DNA from: Pseudomonas sp. PA15(2017) | Lineage (GTDB): Bacteria; Pseudomonadota; Gammaproteobacteria; Pseudomonadales; Pseudomonadaceae | Assembly: GCF_001945395.1 (NCBI RefSeq) | Contig: NZ_MSXV01000011.1 | Span: forward strand, 62,001 to 126,000 | DNA: 64,000 nucleotides | Reading direction: 5' to 3' | Translations under genes and position numbers: made by a program | Part shown: positions 58,053 to 64,000 of the stretch, piece after piece | Layout of the letters: the number at the start of each line of letters is the position of its first letter | How positions within the stretch are numbered: the first letter of the stretch is position 1 | Notes under the pieces: generated by a model | Databases searched by the model: none | What the model saw: the letters and a program-made list of their open reading frames with translations, nothing else | What the model was told of the DNA's origin: nothing

Positions 58053-59300
58053 ATGAACACCTTCGAATACCGCGACGGTTCGCTGTTCGCGGAAGGTGTG
58101 GCGCTGTCCGCCATTGCCCAGCGCTTCGGCACGCCCACCTACGTCTACTCGCGCGCTCATATCGAGGCGCAGTACCGCGCCTACGCCGATGCGCTGGCCG
58201 GCATGCCGCACCTGGTGTGTTTCGCGGTCAAGGCCAACTCCAACATTGGCGTGCTGAACGTGCTGGCGCGCCTTGGCGCCGGCTTCGACATCGTTTCCAG
58301 CGGTGAGCTGGAGCGCGTGCTGGCGGCCGGTGGCGAGCCGAGCCGGATCGTCTTCTCCGGTGTTGGCAAGAGCCGCGACGACATGCGCCGCGCCCTGGAA
58401 GTCGGCGTGCACTGCTTCAACGTCGAGTCCAGCGTCGAGCTGGAGCGTCTGCAGAAGGTTGCCGCGGAAATGGACGTCACGGCGCCCGTCTCGCTGCGCG
58501 TCAACCCGGACGTGGACGCCGGCACCCACCCGTACATCTCCACCGGTCTCAAGGAGAACAAATTCGGCATTGATATCGAGAAGGCCGAGGCGGTCTATGC
58601 TCGCGCCGCCGAACTGCCGAACCTTGAGGTGATCGGCGTCGACTGCCACATCGGCTCGCAGCTGACCACCCTCGAGCCGTTCCTCGATGCCCTGGATCGC
58701 CTGTTGCTGCTGGTCGACAAGCTGGCCGCGCGGGGCATTTTCATCAAGCACCTGGATCTGGGCGGCGGCCTCGGCGTGCAATACCGCGACGAGCAACCAC
58801 CGCAGGCTGGCGACTACATCGCCGCCGTGCGCCAGCGCCTGGCAGGCCGTGACCTGGCCCTGGTGTTCGAGCCGGGCCGTTTCATCGTCGCCAATGGCGG
58901 CGTGCTGCTGACCCAGGTGGAATACCTCAAGCATACCGAACACAAGGACTTCGCCATCATCGATGCGGCGATGAACGACCTGATCCGCCCGGCCCTCTAC
59001 CAGGCCTGGATGGAAGTCTCGGCGGTGCAGCCCCGTGAAGGCGAAGCGCGCCATTACGACCTGGTCGGGCCGATCTGCGAGACCGGCGATTTCCTGGCCA
59101 AGGAGCGTCAGCTGGTGCTCGAAGAGGGTGACCTGCTGGCCGTGCGTTCGGCCGGCGCCTACGGCTTCGTGATGAGTTCCAACTACAATACCCGCGGCCG
59201 CGCCGCCGAGGTGATGGTGGACGGCGAGCAGGCCTTTGAGGTGCGTCGCCGCGAAACTCTGGACGAGCTCTTCGCGGGCGAAAGCCGCCTGCCGGAGTGA
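58053..59300 (+). CDS. lysA: Diaminopimelate decarboxylase
   Basis: Decarboxylates meso-diaminopimelate to lysine with PLP. The 415 residues have the Schiff-base Lys60 in FAVKANSN, the phosphate-binding GGGLGVQY, and the dimer-active-site [11 protein letters not shown]. Its stop overlaps possible upstream starts of dapF. It is in an operon with lptM and dapF. Confidence 0.98.
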   Translation: MNTFEYRDGSLFAEGVALSAIAQRFGTPTYVYSRAHIEAQYRAYADALAGMPHLVCFAVKANSNIGVLNVLARLGAGFDIVSSGELERVLAAGGEPSRIVFSGVGKSRDDMRRALEVGVHCFNVESSVELERLQKVAAEMDVTAPVSLRVNPDVDAGTHPYISTGLKENKFGIDIEKAEAVYARAAELPNLEVIGVDCHIGSQLTTLEPFLDALDRLLLLVDKLAARGIFIKHLDLGGGLGVQYRDEQPPQAGDYIAAVRQRLAGRDLALVFEPGRFIVANGGVLLTQVEYLKHTEHKDFAIIDAAMNDLIRPALYQAWMEVSAVQPREGEARHYDLVGPICETGDFLAKERQLVLEEGDLLAVRSAGAYGFVMSSNYNTRGRAAEVMVDGEQAFEVRRRETLDELFAGESRLPE

Positions 59301-59305
59301 TGCCC

Positions 59306-60136
59306 ATGTTATTGCGCTTTACCAAGATGCATGGCCTGGGTAACGACTTCATGGTTCTCGACCTGGTCAGCCAGCATGCCCACATCCAGCCCAAGCACGC
59401 CAAGCAGTGGGGCGACCGCCACACCGGCATCGGCTTCGATCAGCTGTTGCTGGTCGAGCCGCCGCAGCGCCCGGACGTGGATTTCCGCTACCGCATCTTC
59501 AACGCCGACGGCAGCGAAGTGGAACAGTGCGGCAATGGCGCGCGCTGCTTCGCCCGCTTCGTGCTGGACAAGCGCCTGACGGTGAAGAAGAACATCCGCG
59601 TGGAAACCAAGGGCGGCATCATCGAGCTCAACGTGCGTGCCGACGGTTTGATCACCGTGGACATGGGCGCGCCGCGCCTGGTGCCCGAGCAGATCCCCTT
59701 CCAGGCCGATGGCGAAGCGCTGAGCTATGCCGTCGAGGTCGACGGCAAGAATCACCAGCTGGCCGCGGTATCCATGGGCAACCCCCATGCGGTGCTGCGC
59801 GTCGATGATGTCGACAACGCGCCGGTGCACGAGCTGGGCGCGAAGCTGGAACACCATCCGCGCTTTACGCAACGGGTCAACGTCGGCTTTCTGCAGGTGA
59901 TCGACCTTCAGCGTGGCCGCCTGCGTGTATGGGAACGCGGCGCCGGGGAAACCCAGGCCTGCGGCACCGGTGCCTGCGCCGCCGCCGTCGCGGCGATCCG
60001 CCAAGGCTGGATGAACTCGCCCGTGCAGCTGGAGCTGCCCGGCGGCAAGCTGCACATCGAGTGGGCAGGCCCCGGCCAGCCCGTTATGATGACCGGCCCC
60101 GCCGTGCGCGTGTACGAAGGACAGGTTCGCCTATGA
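59306..60136 (+). CDS. dapF: Diaminopimelate epimerase
   Basis: Interconverts LL- and meso-diaminopimelate. The 276 residues start at ATG 59306 ([16 protein letters not shown]); GTG 59297 and ATG 59300 would overlap lysA. The two catalytic cysteines are Cys75 (QCGNGAR) and Cys219 (ACGTGACA). Its stop overlaps the DUF484 start (ATGA). Confidence 0.98.
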   Translation: MLLRFTKMHGLGNDFMVLDLVSQHAHIQPKHAKQWGDRHTGIGFDQLLLVEPPQRPDVDFRYRIFNADGSEVEQCGNGARCFARFVLDKRLTVKKNIRVETKGGIIELNVRADGLITVDMGAPRLVPEQIPFQADGEALSYAVEVDGKNHQLAAVSMGNPHAVLRVDDVDNAPVHELGAKLEHHPRFTQRVNVGFLQVIDLQRGRLRVWERGAGETQACGTGACAAAVAAIRQGWMNSPVQLELPGGKLHIEWAGPGQPVMMTGPAVRVYEGQVRL

Positions 60137-60828
60137 CTGACCAGCAGGATTCGCCCAAGCCCCTGGACTCGGAAACGGTCGCGGCCTACCTGCGCCTGCA
60201 CCCCGAGTTCTTCATCGACCATGACGAGCTGATTCCTGAACTGCGCATTCCGCACCAGCGCGGCGATACCGTGTCGCTGGTCGAGCGTCAGGTCAAACTG
60301 CTGCGCGAGCGCAACATCGAGATGCGCCAGCGCCTGTCGCACCTGATGGATGTGGCCCGCGACAACGACCGGCTATTCGACAAGACTCGCCGGCTGGTGC
60401 TCGACCTGATGGACGCCAGCAGCCTCGAGGAAGTGGTCAGCTGCGTGGAAGACAGCCTGCGCCGCGAGTTCCAGGTGCCGTTCGTGGGGCTGATCCTGTT
60501 CAGCGATACGCCGCTGCCGGTCGGCCGTAGCGTCAACAGCGCCGAGGCGCACCAGGCCATCGGCGGCCTGCTGGCCGGTGGCAAGACCATCTGCGGCGTG
60601 CTGCGCGAGCACGAGCTGAAATTCCTGTTCGGCGAAGCCGGTGCGGACGTCGGCTCCGCGGCGGTGGTTGGCCTGTCCCATCAGGGGCTGCACGGCGTGC
60701 TGGCGATTGGCAGCGCCGATGCGCAGCATTACAAGAGTTCCTTGGGCACGCTGTTCCTCGGCTACATCGCCGAAGTACTGTCGCGCGTGCTGCCACGCTT
60801 CTCTGCGCCGCTGCGCTCGGTACGCTAG
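60133..60828 (+). CDS. DUF484 (GAF-like) protein
   Basis: 231 residues. The N-terminal helical part is [20 protein letters not shown], with the coiled coil [21 protein letters not shown], followed by a GAF-like domain ([20 protein letters not shown]). The family lies between dapF and xerC throughout gammaproteobacteria; its function is unknown. The ATG overlaps the dapF stop. Confidence 0.93.
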   Translation: MTDQQDSPKPLDSETVAAYLRLHPEFFIDHDELIPELRIPHQRGDTVSLVERQVKLLRERNIEMRQRLSHLMDVARDNDRLFDKTRRLVLDLMDASSLEEVVSCVEDSLRREFQVPFVGLILFSDTPLPVGRSVNSAEAHQAIGGLLAGGKTICGVLREHELKFLFGEAGADVGSAAVVGLSHQGLHGVLAIGSADAQHYKSSLGTLFLGYIAEVLSRVLPRFSAPLRSVR

Positions 60829-60843
60829 AAGCAGCGGTGAGCC

Positions 60844-60924
60844 GCAGACTACAGGCGGCAGGCCCGAAACGATGAGGCATTGGAGATATGACGCTTGTGC
60901 CCAACGCCTGCAGCCTGCAGCTTG
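60844..60924. repeat. Heptad inverted repeat element D, spanning the xerC start
   Basis: The left arm GCAGACTACAGGCGGCAGGC (60844-60863) and right arm GCCTGCAGCCTGCAGCTTG (60906-60924) are reverse complements in 7-bp phase with few mismatches. The 42-nt loop holds GGAG and the xerC ATG, and the right arm encodes XerC residues ACSLQL. Confidence 0.7.
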
Positions 60925-61820
60925 AAACCGCTTTATCCGCCTACCTCGAACACCTGCGCAGCGAACGGCAGGTGTCGGCTCATACCCTGGATGGCTACCG
61001 CCGCGATCTTGCCAAGCTGCTCGCCTATTGTGAGCAGGAAGGGCTGGCCGACTGGGCGGCGCTCGACACCGCCCGCCTGCGCCGCCAGGTGGCCCGCCTG
61101 TACAAGGATGGCCAGTCGGCACGCAGCCTCGCACGCCTGCTCTCGGCCACCCGCGGCCTGTACCGTTACCTGATTCGCGAAGGCCATTGCCACCACGACC
61201 CGGCAACCGGCCTGACGCCGCCCAAGGGCGAGCGCAAGCTACCCAGGGTGCTGGACGTGGACCGCGCCACCCAATTGCTCGACGGCGCCCAGGAAGACGA
61301 CTTCATCGCCCGCCGCGATCACGCCATGCTCGAGTTGTTCTATTCATCCGGCTTGCGCCTCTCGGAGTTGGTCGCGCTGAACCTCGACTGGCTCGATCTG
61401 CCCGCCGGCCTGGTGCGCGTCACCGGCAAGGGCAGCAAGGTGCGCGAGCTGCCAGTGGGCAGCAAGGCCCGTGAAGCCCTGCAACAATGGCTGCCGCTGC
61501 GGGCATTGGCCAACCCGGCCGATGGCGCGGTATTCATCAGCCGCCAGGGCCGGCGCATCGGTGCCCGCGCCGTGCAGTTGCGGGTACGCCAGGCGGGCGT
61601 CAGCGAGCTCGGCCAGCACATTCATCCGCACATGCTGCGCCATTCGTTCGCCAGCCATATGCTCGAGTCGTCCCAGGATCTGCGTGCGGTACAGGAACTG
61701 CTCGGCCATGCCGACATCGCCACCACGCAGGTCTATACCCATCTGGACTTCCAGCACCTGAGCAAGGTCTACGACAGTGCTCACCCACGGGCCAAGCGCC
61801 GCAAGGAACAGGACTCATGA
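60888..61820 (+). CDS. xerC: Tyrosine recombinase XerC
   Basis: 310-residue recombinase that with XerD resolves chromosome dimers at dif. A core-binding N-terminal SAM-like domain ([20 protein letters not shown]) is followed by the catalytic domain: Arg in [26 protein letters not shown] supplying His-x-x-Arg, [10 protein letters not shown] and nucleophile Tyr283 in VYTHLDF. GGAG is only 2 nt from ATG 60888, so GTG 60897 is a possible start. The first 12 residues derive partly from heptad repeat D and are absent from the family core. It overlaps the HAD gene by 4 nt. Confidence 0.95.
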   Translation: MTLVPNACSLQLETALSAYLEHLRSERQVSAHTLDGYRRDLAKLLAYCEQEGLADWAALDTARLRRQVARLYKDGQSARSLARLLSATRGLYRYLIREGHCHHDPATGLTPPKGERKLPRVLDVDRATQLLDGAQEDDFIARRDHAMLELFYSSGLRLSELVALNLDWLDLPAGLVRVTGKGSKVRELPVGSKAREALQQWLPLRALANPADGAVFISRQGRRIGARAVQLRVRQAGVSELGQHIHPHMLRHSFASHMLESSQDLRAVQELLGHADIATTQVYTHLDFQHLSKVYDSAHPRAKRRKEQDS

Positions 61821-62521
61821 GCATTCGCCTGATCACCTTCGACCTCGACGATACGCTGTGGGACAACCGCCCGGTGATTCTCGCTGCCGAGGCCGCCATG
61901 CGTGACTGGATCAGCGCCCACGCACCGCGTCTGGCGAGCCAGCCGGTGGATCACCTGGGGCAGGTTCGCGGTCGCCTGCTGGAGGCCGAACCCAACCTGA
62001 AGTATCGCCTCAGCGAGCTGCGCCGACGCACCCTGCGCCACGCGCTGGAAGGCGTCGGCCATAGCCCAGACGATGCGGCGCAGCTGGCCGAAGGCGCCTT
62101 CCAGGTGATGCTCGAGGCACGCCACGCCATCACCTTCTTCAGCGATACCGTGACCACCCTGGAGCTGTTGGCCAACCAGTACAGCCTGGGCGTGATCACC
62201 AACGGCAACGCCGACGTGCGTCGCCTCGGCCTGGCGGACTACTTCAGCTTCATCCTCTGCGCCGAAGAACTGGGCGTTGGCAAACCTGACGCCAAACCAT
62301 TCCAGGAAGCACTCGCCCGCTCAGGCATGCGTGCCGAACAGGCAGTGCATATCGGCGACCACCCCGGCGACGATATTGCCGGCGCCCAGACTGCCGGCTG
62401 GCGTGCGGTGTGGTTCAACCCCGAGGGCAAGACCTGGGCCGGTGAGAAAGAAGCCGACGCGCAGATTCGCAGCCTGGGTGAGCTGCCGGCGCTGCTGCAG
62501 CGCTGGGCCTCGATGACTTGA
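61817..62521 (+). CDS. HAD-superfamily hydrolase
   Basis: 234 residues. HAD motif I is [10 protein letters not shown] (Asp9 nucleophile, Asp11 acid), motif II VITNGN, motif III Lys in [10 protein letters not shown], motif [15 protein letters not shown]. The cap domain lies between I and II. It resembles the YigB-type FMN/sugar phosphatases conserved downstream of xerC, consistent with the E. coli dapF-yigA-xerC-yigB order. Substrate inferred from context only. Confidence 0.92.
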   Translation: MSIRLITFDLDDTLWDNRPVILAAEAAMRDWISAHAPRLASQPVDHLGQVRGRLLEAEPNLKYRLSELRRRTLRHALEGVGHSPDDAAQLAEGAFQVMLEARHAITFFSDTVTTLELLANQYSLGVITNGNADVRRLGLADYFSFILCAEELGVGKPDAKPFQEALARSGMRAEQAVHIGDHPGDDIAGAQTAGWRAVWFNPEGKTWAGEKEADAQIRSLGELPALLQRWASMT

Positions 62522-62615
62522 GAAGGGTTGGGCAAAGCCCAATCGACTGATTTCGGCACTGATGTGCACCGGGTCGTCGAGCCTGCGTAAAGGTGCTGTG
62601 ACGGGAGACAAACTC

Positions 62616-62683
62616 GTGGGAGCGGCTTCAGCCGCGAGGCTTTCGGTCTCTTCAACATTGATCGCGGCTGAAGCCGCTCCCAC
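62616..62683. repeat. REP doublet (REPIN-like)
   Basis: GTGGGAGCGGCTTCAGCCGC (from 62616) and its exact 22-bp reverse complement (ending 62683) flank a 24-nt spacer. Each arm is itself a small palindrome. This is the classic Pseudomonas REP pair, in the spacer between convergent HAD and sutA genes. Needs a RAYT transposase elsewhere. Confidence 0.9.
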
Positions 62684-62741
62684 ATCGCCTGCTCGTTCAG
62701 CTCGTGTTTTCCCTGAACATGGCAGCCGCCACAAACGCAAA

Positions 62742-62774
62742 AGCCCGCCTGGAAGAGGCGGGCTTTTGCATTCA
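62742..62774. terminator. Bidirectional terminator HAD/sutA
   Basis: GCAAAAGCCCGCCT-GGAAG-AGGCGGGCTTTTGC perfect 14-bp hairpin, 15 nt past the sutA stop on the minus strand. A and T tracts within the stem allow function on either strand. Confidence 0.8.
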
Positions 62775-62789
62775 AATCCAGCGTTCGCG

Positions 62790-63110
62790 TCAGATGGGGC
62801 GACTGCCGTACTTGCTGTCAGGCTTCTTGGGCGGATCGGATACGACGTTGGGCTCCACTTCCTGAACCTTGCCACCACGGGACAAGAACTCTTCCATGGC
62901 GCGCGCCAGCGCATCGCGTTCCTTCTGCTTGGCTTCTACGCTCGGCAGCTCCTCGACTTCAACGGCCTTCTTGGCTTTGCCCTTGGCGGGCGCTGCGCTA
63001 TCGGACTCGCTGTCGTCATCGGCAACATCACCATCAGCGGCCGCCAGCTCCTCGCCATCGTCCTCGTCTGCGCCTTCCAGTTCGTCTTGTTCCAGTTCTT
63101 CGTCGCTCAT
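62790..63110 (-). CDS. sutA: RNA-polymerase-associated regulator SutA
   Basis: 106 residues: an acidic disordered N-terminus (EELEQDELEGADEDDGEELA), a Lys/Ala stretch (APAKGKAKKAVEVEELP), a helix (EAKQKERDALARAMEEFLSRG) and a C-terminal tail ending KKPDSKYGSRPI. SutA binds RNA polymerase and raises transcription of housekeeping genes in slow-growing P. aeruginosa. ATG 63110 has GAGGC upstream; the alternative ATG 63122 is poorly placed. Confidence 0.92.
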   Translation of the reverse strand: MSDEELEQDELEGADEDDGEELAAADGDVADDDSESDSAAPAKGKAKKAVEVEELPSVEAKQKERDALARAMEEFLSRGGKVQEVEPNVVSDPPKKPDSKYGSRPI

Positions 63111-63186
63111 GTTCAGCCTCATGACTTGCGAAAAGCAGGTTAGTTATAGCCCAGTCGTACGACGTTGCCGAACGCCTGGAAAAAAT

Positions 63187-63612
63187 TCAATTTGCCGTAC
63201 CTTGCAAGGTTGCTAGCACACGGCGGGCGCCACCGTGTTCGCGGTGTTCGCCCAGGTAAATCCCTTGCCAGGTGCCCAGCGCCAAGCGTCCGTTACTCAC
63301 GGGTAGCTGCAACTGAACGCCGAGCAGGCTCGACTTGAAATGCGCCGGCAGATCGTCCGGGCCTTCGTCACAGTGCTCGTAACCTGTCGCATCCTCGGGC
63401 ACGAGGCGGCGAAAGAAGCGCTCGAAGTCACGACGCACTGCCGGATCGGCATTCTCGTTGACGGTCAACGACGCCGACGTATGCTGCAGCCACAGGTGTA
63501 ACAGACCCACCCTGTAGCTCGCCAGTTCCGGTAATGCATCCAGCAGTTCATCGGTCACCAGGTGGAAGCCTCGTTCCCGCGGCCGCAGGGTGATCAGCCG
63601 TTGCTGCCACAT
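63187..63612 (-). CDS. yjbQ: YjbQ / UPF0047 family protein
   Basis: 141 residues with the conserved [20 protein letters not shown] and [20 protein letters not shown] ... [18 protein letters not shown] segments. The family has been reported to have weak thiamine-phosphate synthase activity; its main role is unclear. It stands alone between sutA and amtB. Confidence 0.93.
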   Translation of the reverse strand: MWQQRLITLRPRERGFHLVTDELLDALPELASYRVGLLHLWLQHTSASLTVNENADPAVRRDFERFFRRLVPEDATGYEHCDEGPDDLPAHFKSSLLGVQLQLPVSNGRLALGTWQGIYLGEHREHGGARRVLATLQGTAN

Positions 63613-63666
63613 GCTCGTCGCCCTCGTTTTTCAACGCGCGCATTCTAGCGTGCCGGACAAAAAAAC

Positions 63667-63688
63667 AAAGGGCGCCTGAGCGCCCTTT
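63667..63688 (-). terminator. Intrinsic terminator of amtB
   Basis: AAAGGGCGC-CTGA-GCGCCCTTT hairpin with GTTTTTTTG on the minus strand, about 57 nt past the amtB stop. A second small hairpin (CCATCA/TGATGG) lies at 63702-63723. Confidence 0.85.
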
Positions 63689-63744
63689 TGCCGGTGTTGA
63701 CCATCATTTTTACCGATGATGGTCGGCGCCCTGCGCCTTCCCTA

Positions 63745-64000
63745 TCATTTCTTGCCGGTGAACTCGGGGTAAGCCTCCATCCCGCACTCGACCAGATCGA
63801 CGCCGTCGTATTCTTCTTCCTCGGAAACCCGCAGGCCGACGGCTGCCTTGATGATGCTCCAGACGATCAGGCTGGCGATGAACACCCAGGCGAAGATGCA
63901 GGCGATACCCAGCAGCTGAGCGCCCAGGCTCGATTCCGGATTGGTCAGGCAGACCGCCAGGGTGCCCCAGATGCCTGCCGCACCATGCACGGAGATGGCA
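63745..64000 (-). CDS. amtB: Ammonium transporter AmtB, C-terminal part, cut by window edge
   Basis: The last 84 codons are visible (frame continues past 64000). They show the conserved AISVHGAAGIWGTL with the pore His, the last membrane helix (GIACIFAWVFIASLIVWSII) and the cytoplasmic tail RVSEEEEYDGVDLVECGMEA, whose DGxD-type segment binds GlnK. In Pseudomonas glnK lies upstream, outside the window. Confidence 0.95.
   Translation of the reverse strand, partial: AISVHGAAGIWGTLAVCLTNPESSLGAQLLGIACIFAWVFIASLIVWSIIKAAVGLRVSEEEEYDGVDLVECGMEAYPEFTGKK

Overview
The window is a high-GC chromosomal segment from a Pseudomonas (sensu lato). Gene content and order follow the known Pseudomonas backbone: gltB-damX-aroB-aroK-pilQPONM / ponA / maeB / M48 protease / SNase / rpmE / priA / argS / SPOR protein / hslVU / pha cluster, then algP-algQ-hemY-hemX-hemD-hemC-algR-algZ / argH, and finally cyaA ... 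rnk-DUF1289-cyaY / lptM-lysA-dapF-DUF484-xerC-HAD / sutA-yjbQ-amtB. It is not P. aeruginosa: phaC2 is absent, phaI sits directly next to algP, and accessory genes fill argH-cyaA and cyaA-rnk. No rRNA, tRNA, CRISPR or phage genes were seen.

Layout. 1-10.6 kb (minus strand): N-terminal half of glutamate synthase, an AAA/SPOR cell-division protein, shikimate enzymes and the type IV pilus alignment operon pilMNOPQ, divergent from PBP1A (ponA). 13.3-24.6 kb: malic enzyme, an M48 lipoprotein protease, a secreted nuclease, L31, PriA, ArgS, a SPOR protein, the HslVU protease and a DUF971 protein. 24.8-29.3 kb: the mcl-PHA locus. phaC1 carries an apparent one-base deletion and phaC2 is missing, while phaZ, phaD, phaF and phaI look intact. 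29.5-37.6 kb: the alginate-regulator/haem block. 37.8-47.4 kb: argH, then accessory genes (P-loop kinase-like protein, GNAT, GST, DUF4282, IclR + dgoA, a solute-binding protein) up to class I adenylate cyclase.

47.4-56.6 kb is the most interesting region, an approximately 9.2 kb cassette between cyaA and rnk. It encodes a FecI-type ECF sigma factor, a FecR-type anti-sigma, a TonB-dependent receptor with an N-terminal STN signalling domain, a 929-residue M16 zinc-protease lipoprotein and an SbmA/YddA-type ABC protein. Receptor + M16 protease + YddA-like ABC is the architecture of the Fus (ferredoxin piracy) and E. coli yddA-yddB-pqqL protease-associated import systems. Here it is joined to a cell-surface-signalling sigma module behind a Fur-box-like sequence. 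The receptor gene is locally far more AT-rich than its neighbours.

Non-coding structure. A recurring inverted repeat with 7-bp internal periodicity (CCTGTAG-type heptads) occurs at four junctions, one of them reaching into the start of xerC. There is one REP doublet near 62.65 kb, several intrinsic terminators, and an RBS-proximal hairpin before hslV. Start codons were assigned from RBS position and family N-termini; several genes (pilM, priA, hslV, hemX, the ABC gene) use GTG or TTG.
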